Shown: positions 24,311-36,600 of the stretch, one piece after another
Position numbering within the stretch: the first letter of the stretch is position 1
Layout: every line of letters begins with the position of its first letter
From: Undaria pinnatifida
Taxonomy: Eukaryota; Sar; Phaeophyceae; Laminariales; Alariaceae
DNA: 64,000 bases
Assembly (NCBI GenBank): GCA_012845835.1
Contig: JABAKD010000002.1
Location: 24,222,518-24,286,517 of the forward strand
Direction of reading: 5' to 3'
Position numbers and translations under genes: made by a program
The notes under the pieces: generated by a model
Database searches by the model: none
The model's input: the letters and a program-made list of their open reading frames with translations, nothing else
What the model was told of the DNA's origin: nothing

Positions 24311-25010
24311 GTTGTTTTTGCGCTTGTTATTCTTGTGTTTGTTGGTTGTTGGCGCTCGTTTTGTGTCTCTACTTCTTCGTTGTTAGCGCTCATTACGTTC
24401 TTTTTTTTTGCGTGGCTGGAGGGGGGAACTGCTGCACGCACGCCGCAAAAGACAGGTTTACGCTTGTTGTTTCGCTTTTGCTCAGCGTGCTCTTCTGGGA
24501 GCAAGCGAACAGAAAACGCTGTCTTTTGGTGTAATTTAATCGCTGCATTGGGAGGGGGGAGCGAAATATGGCAGGGAAGGGGGGACACCCTGCTCTCCCC
24601 TATAGAGAACGCAACCCGGATCTTCGTTGTCCGCGATAAGCGGTAAGGTCGATCTGTTTTTAATGCTTTTTTTTCTTGGTAAACGAAGCACACTGCTCCC
24701 CCCCCCCGGTCTATCTCGAAAGGGATGCGTGGTCAATGGTCAAGTGCTAAGGCAAGCCACGAATTAACACGCCCCCCCCCCAGGAATGCGGGAGTCTTTG
24801 GTCTTAAGACTACGGCTATGCACGAAATGAGTACACCGCCCCTCCCCCCCTCCCCCCCCCGGCTAACGCTTCCCCCCCTTTCCCCCTCTTACTACCTCCC
24901 AGGTGCTTCTACGTCCGGAGGAAGAGGAGGCGTGGACGTCGGTGAACTGGGAGTTGGTAAAATGTGATGGCATGTGGCTAACGGAGAAAATTTGGGTGGT
25001 TGACGTATGA
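16606..25010 (+). CDS. Protein with two tandem copies of an unrecognised alpha/beta domain
   Basis: Nine exons: 16606-16960, 18994-19142, 20018-20145, 20759-20852, 21451-21543, 22104-22307, 22842-22988, 24013-24111 and 24903-25010 (stop TGA), 458 residues, every junction in phase. Domain 1 reads ALGRNDVPYPNHGCEVAIRF, YLDDP, FYRILGDWDEMG, WSVVNMDLVREDGCWLIERL. Domain 2 repeats the order: SLRQNDSAPAPN, GCERVIRFCSP, YLTDPWYAIFKEWDEL, WTSVNWELVKCDGMWLTEKI. The pattern (ND near the start, F.S/SP, later strands ending DGxWL) recalls small NTF2-like families such as DUF4864, but this is a guess. Exon 1 (118 codons) is Arg/Ser-rich at its start and may hold an organelle-targeting peptide. Two acceptors (aag before 20759 and 24013) are non-CAG, and the donor at 24112 could shift by one codon. 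Function unknown. Confidence 0.78.
17494..17597. repeat. 33-bp minisatellite, about three copies
   Basis: Unit ccgccttttgcgggtrttga followed by tataacagcagca. Because 33 is a multiple of three, all frames remain open through it. Confidence 0.9.
18077..18190. repeat. 57-bp perfect tandem duplication
   Basis: Copies at 18077-18133 and 18134-18190 both begin gcgtttcgaattgacccatc and end ggagcgcgtccac with no visible difference, suggesting a recent event. Confidence 0.9.
19765..19960. repeat. Imperfect (GTTACC)n microsatellite in an intron
   Basis: Hexamer-like arrays of cgttaccgttac with many substitutions, lying in the 19143-20017 intron just before the exon at 20018. Confidence 0.85.
21796..21832. 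repeat. (TCCC)n microsatellite
   Basis: A pyrimidine tetranucleotide array of about nine units, with one gt interruption, in the 21544-22103 intron. Confidence 0.9.
22989..24012 (+). other. Intron of the tandem-domain gene containing a family E repeat
   Basis: Donor gttggg at 22989. The segment 23059-23150 matches the reverse complement of 59700-59785 (shared core: a ~20-bp string around gagcacgtcgggttttcacc). An open stretch at 23505-23600 after a C-run and cag looks exon-like, but the two-domain alignment leaves no room for it. Confidence 0.6.
24216..24318. repeat. (TTG)n microsatellite, about 100 bp
   Basis: Nearly perfect trinucleotide array, in the last intron of the tandem-domain gene (24112-24902). 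It produces spurious poly-Leu, poly-Cys, poly-Val and poly-Gln frames. Confidence 0.95.
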
Positions 25011-25737
25011 GCGCGGCAGGATCTGCTACCCCCGCTCTCTTCCTTGGGGGTACATCCACCATATGCCTTGTCTCCGCGAGTGTTGCCCGTGCGACAGAGC
25101 GTGTTTTTAGCTGGACGCCTTTCCGTTGTCTACCCGTATTGCATGCGGCAACCTGTTGTATTTAGCTCAATTTTGAATGCGTGGCCACGCGCGGCACTTC
25201 CGTCTGCATCTGTGGTATTTTTGGGTATTTTTCTTCGCTGACGGCAGCGAGCGGGCGAGCGAGTTGCGACAGTGGGAACACAATAGTCAGATAAAGGGAG
25301 GGAGCGAGAGAGCGGCGGGGGGGGGCAGGTTTTTGTGTTGCTACGTTGGCGTTTGTTGTGTTGGCGCTGGTGGCGTGGTGGCGTTTTTTTCCGGGCGGTG
25401 TTGTGATTTGACGCGTGGAGAAAATCGGGGAGGACGTCGTTCGTGAACGACGGGCGGCCGTGCACTTCTCAGTTTACCACTCTGGACGGATATGTAAGAA
25501 ACGTTTGGTATTTTATAAAAATATTTCAAGGACGTAAGCCGTGAGTATTTATCTTAGTAAACCAAAGGTCACTATATTTATGTTCAGGGAGAGCTATCAC
25601 TGATCCGGCATGGATGTTGTGTCACCGGCGTTAGGTCTCGTCGTTTAGTCACCTTTTTGCGTGCCTTTGTTTGCGTGTCTTGACTCGTGGTGGGCGTACG
25701 TTATTGTATATGTTTTGTTCACATGGCGCGACGAGGT

Positions 25738-25783
25738 CAGCAGCACCAGCACCAGCAGCACCAGCAGCACCAGCAGCACCAGC
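25738..25783. repeat. Short CAGCAC/CAG array
   Basis: Repeated cagcaccag units (nine-base register) over about 45 bp. Confidence 0.9.
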
Positions 25784-26635
25784 ATGAGTGCTATTAAAAT
25801 ATAATTCATTCGTTACGCAGATACGGATCTATCACCTTTCGCATGCCGCGACGACGGCAAAACGCGTGAGCTACGATGGAGGTTTGCGGCTATTTGTCTA
25901 AATACTACTCTCAATTCTGGAGCTGAAGACCTATCCCAAAAAACTGATTTGGAGAAAAGCAAAACTGCTGAGACAGGATGAACGGTCCCATGGCCGAGGC
26001 ACACGACGACAATCGTGCAGAACTAAACGGCCTTAAAAAGTTTCCCGACGATTTTGGGTTAAGGAGCCGCGCCATTCAGAAACCTTTTCAGACGAAAAGT
26101 GTTATGATACCTCTAGATCGTAGCATTCGTCGCGACCAACAAACAATGCAAGCACGAAAAAACGCTCAAACGCTTAACTCAACCACGGCACAGGAGCCGG
26201 AAGGAAGAGGAAGGATGGAAAACTCGGACAAACCTGCGTCTGGAATTTATGTATAGTCTATGCTTCAAGGTGTAGACTTCTGTTTCATCGCGGAGAGTTT
26301 GGCTAGACGCGTTGCACATTCAGGCACTGGCAAGAAAGCGAAACAAACCCCCAGTTTTAGTTTACTTTGCGTCTGCGGTTGATATGGTCTCCCTGGAACA
26401 TCTTGCTTGATTAGTCTAATGTCTTGGAGTACAATTCGTGCGAGTCGACGAGGGAAGAAATAGCTGGAATCTTGCCGCGATAAAAATGAAGGCGCGTGCT
26501 GCAGTGGGGAGGGGGGAAGAGCCTTCCTAAGACCCCGGATTCTGAGCTACGTCTAGGGAGGGAGAAGGAGAAAGGGAAAGTGCGAAGATAATAGAAGGGG
26601 ATGAGCAAAAAAAAACCAAGGAAAATGTCTTGAAC

Positions 26636-26780
26636 TTGTTGTTTGTTGTTTGTTGTTTGTTGTTTGTTGTTTGTTGTTTGTTGTTTGTTGTTGTTTGTTG
26701 TTTGTTGTTTGTTGTTTGTTGTTGTTGTTGTTGCTGTTGTCGTTGTTGTTGTTGTGCTAGTTGTTGTGCTAGTTGTTGTT
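26636..26780. repeat. (TTTGTTG)n array grading into (GTT)n
   Basis: About ten heptamers followed by GTT-rich sequence with gtgctagtt interruptions. Confidence 0.9.
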
Positions 26781-26921
26781 GTTGTGCTGGTTGCCGTCCT
26801 CACATAAACTCAATGCCGTGTACTCTAGTCAGTGGTCACAAGTCGCTCCAATCGCGCGGAAGAATAATACTTCGCCACAAAAATAATGTAGGAGCAAGGC
26901 TACGGTATAAGGGGGTCACTT

Positions 26922-27218
<297 letters not shown>

Positions 27219-27419
27219 GAGCGGCTCGGATCCCCTCGCGCGAGTGACCCCCCGCTATTTTCGCGGGGTCTTACACCATTTCGCGCTGTCTTAGTCTTGC
27301 GATAGGAGTAACCCGAAACCCGAAATGGAGTGAGTAGCTACTCGCGCCAAACAAATCACACTTGAATATATTTGTCAGTGAATACTGATTCTTACCACGA
27401 TAGCCCCCCCCGAAAAAAA

Positions 27420-28255
27420 CCCAGCGATGTTCTTTAACGAACGTTTCGCGGCTGCTCAACACGAAGAAAGATGCTACTAAAATCATACTTTCATGTATTT
27501 TCTGGTCCGCAAAGGACTACATAGTACTACAGTATCGAACGATGACGTTGGGGTGGCAAGGGGCACCGTATTTCAGGAGACGCGGCCGTGGGCTGGCTGG
27601 TTTCAAAACCGGCGATTTCGTTAAATAAAAGTTGGGGGGGCTACCGTAGAACGACTCTGAGGTACAGAGTTACTCGTTCGAGTGGCGCAAATGACGCGAG
27701 CTACGGCGGGGGGGTCCCATTATAAGGGACCTTTTGTTTGCCGTGGCTTGGGGTTACTCGCGCGAGCAACCCCTGTTTCTGTGCGTTCTGAAAGAGCTCG
27801 TGATGCTTTGAAGTCGCGATGTCCACCCGCAATGGTGCGGTAAGCTACGCTGCGCGATAGAAATCGCCCTAAAGCCTTGTCGTCCGTGAGGTACTGAGTC
27901 ACACGCGCGAGTATGATATGATATGATACGATATGATGTGATATGATATGCTATGATATGATATGGTCAAATCAGGTAGTGAAAAAAGGGGTATCCCCCC
28001 CTAGACCGATTCTACGATAGACCCACCCTCGAACTAGCGATTTTCTCTATCGCACGTTTCATGGCTGCTCGACACGACGAAGACGCCATTAAAATATATT
28101 CAATGTATTTTCTTGTTTGCAAAGGACTATCAAGCGATGGCGTCGGTCGGGGTGGCAAGGGGCACCGTATTTCAGGAAACACGGCCGGAGCTGGTTTCAA
28201 AACCGGCGATTTCGTTGAAGAAAAGCTGGGGGGGGCGACAGTAGAACGACTCCCT
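27420..28255. repeat. Pair of ~220-240-bp direct repeats separated by ~370 bp
   Basis: 27420-27660 and 28033-28255 share ggggtggcaaggggcaccgt, ggtttcaaaaccggcgattt and gtagaacgactc in order, at roughly 80% identity by eye. They could be remnants of a mobile element with direct terminal repeats or two insertions of the same element. The spacer shows no coding sequence. Confidence 0.75.
27912..27966. repeat. (ATATG)n microsatellite
   Basis: Pentamer gatat/atatg array of about eleven units with a few substitutions. Confidence 0.9.
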
Positions 28256-29353
28256 ACCGTACGCATGGTCGTAGTTCTGGTACATAAAATGCTTCCAAGT
28301 ACATCTCCTAATAACAGCAGCACTACATGTAGGTTACGCGTGCTCGATGCTGTCCACCCGCCGGCTTCTTTCGCGCATTTTTCTCCCCCGAAATCCCGCA
28401 AAAAGGGTTGAAGCGGGACGGACACGCTAACAACGCTCTAGGAGCCGGAACGCTCCTCGCCTCACGATCATAGTTAAACTACAAAGGCCTCGCCATAACT
28501 CTCAGAAACCTACTAATACTAGTACGCAGAGAGGCGGATCTCATGGTATTATTACGTGCGCTCTGACTGGAAACCTATCAGTTTTTTTTCGAGCTTCGTA
28601 TAAATCGAGCATTACGAGGAAACGGGACTTTTACCTTGGTACTATTAACCATGACGCGGATGAAAACAGGTACGTACGCAGCTATCGCGCAGTTACTGCG
28701 GAGGGTGTGCCTCTTGACCGTGCTCTGACCCTGCACTCACTCGAAGAGCTATACTTGCAGTCCCAAACAGTACGTATGCATGTGGAGTGTGGACACCGCC
28801 GTCGAAACAAATTCGCCCTGTCCCCGAACATGGCTACGCTATCTGACCTCGCCCAAGTATCGAAGGCTAGCGAGACAACCATGTAGCTGGGGCATCCTGA
28901 GCCCACGCGCGGGCCTAACTGAGTAATGCTCCCACGTAGCCATTCGGAAAACAAACCAGCAGCACTGACATTTCGCGATGCACGATGACCCCCCCTCTTC
29001 CTAATCCCCCCCAGAAAGCGAACCCCAAGGAAACGAAATAAAGGAAGAACTCGAAACCGCAAGAAACGAAATGAAACTCAAAACTGAAACGAAAAACATT
29101 CGAAACGGAACGAAACCAAATTAAACGAAACGGAAACGCGACGATGCGAAACGAAACGAAACGGGTGGGGGCACCCATCGGGATTCGAGGCGCAATATAA
29201 GGCCTGTGGAACGACCCAGTCCACCATGCTGCGCTGCCTGTGCGCTTCCAATACATACAAATAACAACATAATTTGGAGACAGATCTCATTCGGGCGGAG
29301 GTCGGTCGGCTCAAACAACAGAGTGCCTTTAGCCAGTAGTTAGTACTGTTATT

Positions 29354-29530
29354 TTACACCTCGGCGATTTTCCACGCGGAGCGGAGATGCGCGCACGGCG
29401 TATTGGCATCGCCCAAGGAGCTGTATTCTCCATCCCGAGCGAAGAATCCCTCCCCCTGTGGCTCGAGCACCGGGTATGATATTTCGGGCAGCCAGACGTT
29501 TAACCCCTGCCCCCCTCCCCCGCCGCCAGA
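29354..29530 (-). CDS. Orphan terminal exon of an unrecognised minus-strand gene
   Basis: After a cttgtggcag acceptor the frame is open for 58 codons to a TAA at 29356-29354. The peptide (LNVWLPEISYPVLEPQGEGF, then ARDGEYSSLGDANTPC and HLRSAWKIAEV) has the composition of a real protein, and the exon is more GC-rich than its surroundings. No family was recognised. Upstream exons should lie on the minus strand between 29.6 and 32.3 kb. A candidate open stretch at 30300-30440 (FPHVAFRVYTFSASNQNM) has no clear splice sites joining it. Confidence 0.4.
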   Translation of the reverse strand, partial: SGGGGGGQGLNVWLPEISYPVLEPQGEGFFARDGEYSSLGDANTPCAHLRSAWKIAEV

Positions 29531-32349
29531 CTGCCACAAGCAATGACAAGTCTGCAAAACGCGTCAGGATGGATATCCGAATCACGCACGCCCAACACTG
29601 TCCCCGGGGGAAGATACAAGGGTCATCCATATGGTAAAACAGCCCCTGCCTGGTCTGGAATTACCGGTGCATTGCGCAGACGTTCCCAAGACGTCAACCA
29701 CGCCCACATGTATATACACACAAGTGCTCAAAACGCCGGCTAAACTGTATAGTCAGTTCACACCCATCCTCAATTCTCAAGTCAGTTCCGAAGAACTTCG
29801 TTATTCTTTGGGCAGCACAAAGGGAAACAATTGACAACATCCTCAATTCTCAAGTCAGTTCCGAAGAACTTCGTTATTCTTTGGGCAGCACAAAGGGAAA
29901 CAATTGACAATTCGCCATTAGGAACTTGTAGGCGAAGGGAGAAAATGGTAAATTCGCCATTATTGCTTGGGCAGGGCTGGAGAAACGCCATTAATTTCTC
30001 ACCTATCACGAAAATCATAAGCAGAAGTACGAGTTCCAGGCAGCCTTACAGCAAAAAAATGGGGGGAGTTATTGCCCTTATCAGGCTACAAAAATAGAAT
30101 AGAAATACCGGTATAATACAGGGTGTGCAGCAAAAGCCCTGCCACTGCACCCACATTTTAGAGGAATAAACTACTTGGAAGTAGAGAGGCGGAAAATTTC
30201 TGCAGTAAACTCTGCAAGGGTTAACACCTACTTGCGCGACCATCGAATGGAACATGCCCCCGCAATAGTGTCCAACTCCCCCAGCAACAGCTCCAGAAGT
30301 TACAGGTCTTGGGCCAACGGGTAAACCATCATTCGGGGGCCGGAATACCTCATGTTTTGATTCGAAGCGCTGAATGTGTAGACTCGAAACGCTACATGGG
30401 GAAACAAGCCGCATCCTTCACCTACGGGCAAAGTGCAGTGTGCAGCGACGGCAGCGATAGAAAAAAAAGAAAAATTGCCGAGATACAAGTCTTGGCCGAT
30501 AATCAATCTACCATGACAGGACCCTTTTGCTGCTTGGCGTCATATTCCATGCTCTCCTCTTTACCGACTCGATAGAGCAACATATTTGCCGGTAGCATGC
30601 TATAGCTGACTGGCTAAGCGACGAGCGCCTCATATTATGCCATGGTTTTATACCTTCGAAGATACGCAGGCAGGGGCGGTTGCTTGGAGTTGTTCGAAAG
30701 ACACGTACAATATTTCGAGGTCGTCGTCACTTCTGAGTAAAAAGGCAGTTTGCTCAGTACGAACTGCTCATGGCTCTCAGCTACTGACTGTGTCCTTGCT
30801 GCACTGTAGTACCCCAAACTATTTTACAAAAAAAAATTCAAGGATGTCAGTTTGTTCATATCGCACCCTTGTATACAAACACGAGTTGGCACTTCTGTTT
30901 GCTAATCGCAGCTACCAGCCAACCAACAATATCTCCAGCCTCATCGCCGGGCACACATCTCAGGAGAACAAAACTTACACTGGGAAACGACTAAACACAC
31001 GTCAATACAATACAAAGCAGCAGCAGCAGGCCAGTCCGGATTGAAACATAAACGCCAACTCTACGATGGCAAACGGCTCGCTTCACCTATTTTTCCGTCA
31101 TCATGAGTCCTTCAGAGCCTTACGGGCCACGTCGGCGTCCGGTCTGATTCGTTAACAAACAAAAACACTCTCCCCTCAAGCGTGTGATCCACTCTGACGC
31201 GCCTATAAACAAACTTTTTTTCGTTGCCCACGCACGGTTGTGCAGCTAAATAAGCCCTGCACATCCTACCAGATGACAACAACCACGTCGAAGAAAGCAA
31301 AGCCCATGTCAATAAGTGCTCATGCCGTAGGCTCCCCCCTTTACGCAGCCGGTGGCTTCTGTTCGCCGGGGAAGTCTCGTGCGGCGACTCTTGCGCGGCG
31401 TTAACGTTCAGTAGGGCAAAATAACCTCCCCCGTTTGTCTGTTGTTTTATGAAACCGCTGCCCCCCCTCGCAGCCTCAACGAACACCGCATCATGCCACG
31501 TTAACCATGACGGAGTCGCCCCAAAACAAAAAGAGGCCCCAAAACAAAAAGAGGGTACCCCCTCAACCGTGACCGCCACCCCAGCCTCAACTCACAGCGC
31601 TATTGACCAAACCCCCAATCAAAACATGACTTGTGTACTTTACTGGTGGTAGAGATGGATGTCGTACAATAGTTTAGTCGATACGACAACAAAAAACAAA
31701 AAACAAAAAATCAAATCAAATCGATTCGATATTCGATATTCGATACTGTACGCACGTCGAAACGTTTCGTTCAGTATCAGCATAAAAATGCAAGGGAGTG
31801 GAGGGCTAAACGTGTTCGATAAGATTGTGTCGGGATTTCGATACATCGAAACCTTCGATACGATATCCAACACTTCGTAGTATATAAGTACGTACAATGC
31901 CAAATCTAGATTATACTCACAAAACCAAGTGTGGAAACTGGCCAACTCACCCATGCCGCCGCTGAGCGGTCAACGCTTCCACGGCCGTGCGACGACGGCG
32001 ACGCGAGGTGTAAAATAAAACAGCAACGAGGCCTGCCCACAGCAGTATTTAATAGCCGACACAAACGCTGGGAGGCCGAACCTAATCCACCTGCCGCCAC
32101 CGCCTTGCCACCAAGGCTCTTGACACCAAACAAAAAACACCAAACAAAAAACGTGTGATTGCCAGTCACCCTCTTGCCAACAAAAATAAACTAAAAGCTA
32201 AAGCGCGATTGCCAACTGCCTTCGCAAGAGCACGTCGCCCCGAGCGAGAGCAAGACCCAACCGTGGCGCACGTAACGCACCAAAATGACCACGCCGTCGT
32301 ACCATCCTCGTTACTTCTAGAGTGGGAAATTTATTTCAGATTCAGATAG
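29531..32349. other. Intergenic DNA with uncertain open frames
   Basis: Contains a 73-bp tandem duplication and a 155-codon minus-strand open frame at 31112-31579 of no recognised family (part reads FVEAARGGSGFIKQQTNGGG). The last 200 bases before 32350 are probably the 3' untranslated region of the ankyrin/PARP gene. Confidence 0.4.
29765..29910. repeat. 73-bp tandem duplication
   Basis: Copies at 29765-29837 and 29838-29910 run from catcctcaattctcaag to aaacaattgacaa with no visible difference. Confidence 0.9.
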
Positions 32350-33678
32350 TTATTGTTGGAGCGCGAAAGTCACCAAGTACTCCGGGTAGCACGCGTCGCG
32401 GCGAACCGCGTACACCGCTGTAGCTCCATCGGCACTGGCACTGGCGCCGGCGTCCCCGTCGAGACAACTCTGCTCCGGTCTTTCCTCCCCCCCTCCATAC
32501 CCATCCATCGCCTCCCAAGTCTTGACAGAGTGCACCGCGGGGGGTGACAGCCCGGTCACGCCCGCAAGCGGCGAAATACCTCTGATTCCGGAATCCCCGC
32601 CGCTGCCGTCGATCAAGGGGGAGGAGGAAACGCCGACTTCGCTGGCCCGCGTCAGGCGGTCCACCGTAGGGTCCACGCCCAAGAACGGGTCCTTTGTGCC
32701 GTCATCGTCGTCAAATGTCCCAGCTGAGGAGGCTCCAGCGGCGATAACGCCGCCGGGTTTGGTCATAATACCTCTGCCACCGCCGCCATGGCCGTTCCCG
32801 CCGGCCAGCCCGGCTGGCGCTTCGGATACGCCGCCAGTGACCGCAGAGACGACGGCGAGTGTGCGAACGTCGCCGTTGACCCACTGCCCATCGCTGCCGT
32901 CGCCACCGCCGCCCTCGCTCTTGCTCCCCGTCGCCTTCGCCAGCGGCGGGGCGAAAGCGACGGCAGCGTATCGCGCTGCCTCGGCGCACCTGACCTGCAC
33001 GCTCGCGGCGCATTTTAGTTGCGGCCCACCCGCTGTTCGCGCGATGTCACTGCTCCCCCCCCCATCGCCGAGCGAATCAGTTGCCCCCACGGTTCTCCCA
33101 CCGGTCTTGCCGCCACTACCGGTAGACGATGCTGTCGCCTCGATTGCCGCCAGCACATCGCTTTCCACAACGTCGCGGGGATCGGCGAATAGCCGGGCCA
33201 CTCTAACGGCGGTTTCGGTTCCATCTCCACGAGCCGCGGTGGCGGCGACGGTGGCATCGGTGGCAGAAGAGGCAGAGATGGCCGCATCGCGCTCACATAC
33301 GAACCGCACCCAGCGCCCTCGATCCTGCAGACGCACGAGCCGGAGAAGGTGCGCCCCCGGCAGGGAACGCCTGAGCAGCGCCTGAATTGCCTCGCCCTCC
33401 CTCTCCGCCGTGCAGGCCTCACTCCCCCCCTTGCCGCCTTCGGAAGCGCCACCAGTCGACGTGGGAAGGTCCACGGCGTAGCACGATTCGAACCAACCCC
33501 TCTCGCTGTCTTCTCCCTTGCGGCCCGCGAGGGCGACGGCGACCCAGTGCGGCTGGTTGCCGGGAGCAGTGTTGGAAACACGGCGAGTTCTCACTGGGAA
33601 CGGGGACCAATGCGGCGGGTAAACGGGCCCGGGGGGCTGATTGAGTGGAGGCATTCGGAAGTAGTCCGACGATAGCGC
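32350..33678 (-). other. PARP-like ADP-ribosyltransferase domain, probably inactive
   Basis: Order of matched elements: YPPHWSP, a helix with EAIQALLRRSLPGAHLL, RLVRLQDRGRWVRF (PARP: IxRIQNxxLWxxY), VARLFADP (PARP: LFHGT), ASVQVRCAEAARYA (PARP: GxGxYFAxxAxYS), VRTLAVVSAVTGG, VHSVKTW and the C-terminal CYPEYLVTF. The His of the H-Y-E triad is replaced by Ala and the Tyr by Gln in this alignment. Gly/Ser-rich insertions lengthen the domain to about 440 residues, roughly twice the usual size. Confidence 0.7.
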
Positions 33679-36600
33679 CTGAGGGAAGGGGTGGCGGACA
33701 GGTCGAATCGTGGTTTTGAGGAAAACAGGGGGGTGGGGGGGTGGATCAGGCCCAGCGAGGTCTACAAGACGGTCTGAAACAACGAAACGAATAAACTGTC
33801 TGCCTGTAACAAGTTTGTAACGCGCCTTTTATGGCCTCCCCGGTCGCCTTGAGCGAAAGACATACAGTAAAAGAGAGTTAACAAATACACAACAAGAGGC
33901 GGGGCAATACTCAGACACGCACCTCCGACACCGTGCACCGCTGCGAAGGGTCCTCCTCGAGCATGCTCCCGAGCAGCTGCAGTAACGCTTGCCGTAGCGA
34001 GCCCGCTTCGGGTCCACGCCCCGCCGGCAGCATCGCCTGCGCCCCACCTCCACTCGACCCGACGCCATCCACAGGCGCGTAATAAGCTGCCACCCCCTTA
34101 ACCCCGCAGCACGCAGCTCGCAGCGCGACCCCGAACGCATACACGTCTGCCGGCTGGCCGAAGGGCTGGCCGCGCACGACCTCCGGCGCCACGGACTCCG
34201 TCGGTGCGCGCGCCAGGGAAGCCGGAGCTGGGGGTCCCAGCTGCGCTCGGCGGAAGCCGGGCTGCCAGGGAGTCGGCGACGCCTGCCGTTCCAGCGAATA
34301 AGAGATTTTAGCGGCGTTCTCCGCTGTTGCTGCCTTCGCAAATTTGGCCGAAAACTTGGCCGAACAAAACGTGGGGACGGTCGTCGCTGCTAAGGTCCCC
34401 GCCTCCGGCGCCGCCACTTTCGCTCCTGCGTCCACTACCAGCGACCGTTTCGGGCTTGGCCGCGCCGCGACGATAATATTTTCGAGGCAGACAGCGTTGT
34501 GGGTCGATCCTTCCGACATGGCGTGGACGGCGGCGAGGCCTCTCAAGGCCTGGACCATGACCACCCAGACCTCTAACTGGGTCCGCTTAACGTCGACCCC
34601 TTCCTCCTCCGCTTTGTCCTCCTCGATCCCCAGGCCCATCGCTGCAAATCCCGTTTCTCTCGCCGGCTCAACGGCACCATCTGAAACTCCCCCTGTCGCA
34701 AACGAAGAACGCACCGCAGCCGCTCCCGTAGCCACCCCCGCCGTCGCAAGCCAGGCTTTCGCGGTCAGCGCCCCCTCAATCGGGACCTCAAGCATGGCCC
34801 GCCCGTCCCGCAACGATACAGCGGAGATGGTCGCAAGTTCAGGAAAGAGTCGGCGCGTTGATGGCGTGAACCGCAGAAGGGTGGCGACGAGAGCTCGCTC
34901 GGCCTCGCAATCGCGGCAGTCGACCTATGACAGTCAACGCGCGCGTCAGGAGTAAGATATGAATTAACCGAGAGGTAAAACGCCAGCATAGAGCTTAGCT
35001 TGTGGCCGTTTATGGGGGGGAGGGTTGTTGAACAAAGACGCGTCGTGCGTTATTGGACGACAGACGTATGCCTGGTACCAGGAAGATACAGCCAGATTTG
35101 CACCCTGCCAGGTATGCACTCGCTCTGCAGGGTTCATGAAGAAGACTCTGTCAAAGAGGCTAGCACTGCCAGTGAGCTTGAGAACCACCATCGTGCAATA
35201 CCCTCTCCCCGACGACGACAGCAGCGCTATAGATAACAAAACAAAAATGCACCACAACTCCATCCGTCCGCTCGCCATTGATACAGGAAAGCTCACGGCA
35301 GATCAGAGGCCGCCGAACATCATCAAGACTGAGCCTTGTCGTCTGCGAGCGCTTACGGTATATATCCCCCTGACGAACATGATACCGAGAAGTTTTTCGA
35401 ACGGAAAAAACCCCGACACCTTGCACCGACCCTCGAAAACATAAATCTAAGCACAAAATATCTAACAGGTACCGACCTCCACGATGGCGACGGCAGAGCC
35501 GTCGATCTCCGCCAACCAGCATCGTTCCCCGCCGAGACCGTCAAGCACCCTTTCGCTTCCTCCGCAGCCCCCACCACTAAAGCTGCCCCCTCTACCCCCG
35601 CCACCCCCCCTCGATTCCATCGACGCCACCGAGGCCATGTGGTGCTCTTTCCATTCGTCGACGTCGCGCACGGCGATGCCCTTGAGCAGCAGCCCCCGAA
35701 AGGCACTCTCGGCACGACTCGGGTGTTCCAGAAGAAGCTCAGGGAAGCGTTCGTACGCCCGTGCGCACCTCAAGGCTGTCACGCGAAACGCCCGGCAACG
35801 TAAAAATTGGCACAGCAAGAAAGTGGGGTGTGTGTGGGATTGGTAAGTTGGGGGTGGTGGGAGGCATATAGCGCGTGCGCCTCGAACAACCAACTGCTAA
35901 AATAAACCATGAGTCTGGGGCCAGCCATGCTATTCACTCGCGTGGAAGGAAAGCAGCAGCCTCGTGGGCTCATGACAACCAAGGTTATACCGCACAGGTA
36001 CGCTTTCGTGATCGGCGCTTCGTTTTTCTTTTCAACCCTCTGGCCGATGGGTAAAAATGCAGCTAACGCCCAACACACTTCCATTTATGTGTCGTGTCGT
36101 GTGTCACTTTAACTCGGTTGCCCGCGGGTCTGCCACCGTGTCCGCCTGCCCCCGTCCGCCGCAAGCGGCCTTCACCTCTCAGCTCCGTAAGCTTGGCACT
36201 TCGAAGGGAGGCGAGGCGAGCGAGCGTCCTCAGCCGCTCGTCCTCGAGCGAGCCGATTTCCTCGTCCCCCGCCGCCTGTCGTCGGCGACGCCTCAGCTTC
36301 GACACCAACTCCTCCAGCAGATCCTCGTCGTCCACCACCTGTGCACAAGTCGGGCGAACACACGAAAAAATCACCCACACCGCCGACCCCACTTTCAGCA
36401 AGCGCAATCAGTAAGCGGAATGCGAATTATACGCCCCGAGTCACAGCCGTTGAGGACGTTTTTGTGCGATACGAGGGGCTTGCGGTACAAGGGCCAAGGA
36501 CAAGGAACCCCGTCGGCGGCCCTGCGGCCCTGCGACCTGAACGGTCGAGAAGCACAAGGCAACAACTGACTACTGTGGTATTTCTACCCAGTTATGGCGG

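Noticed and set aside
24130-24693. Open frames with long Leu, Cys, Val or Gln runs
   Set aside because: All are translations of the (TTG)n microsatellite inside an intron.
32522-33385. 287-codon plus-strand open frame
   Set aside because: It is antisense to the final exon of the ankyrin/PARP gene. Its Pro/Ser/Thr-rich composition is what GC-rich coding sequence gives on the opposite strand.
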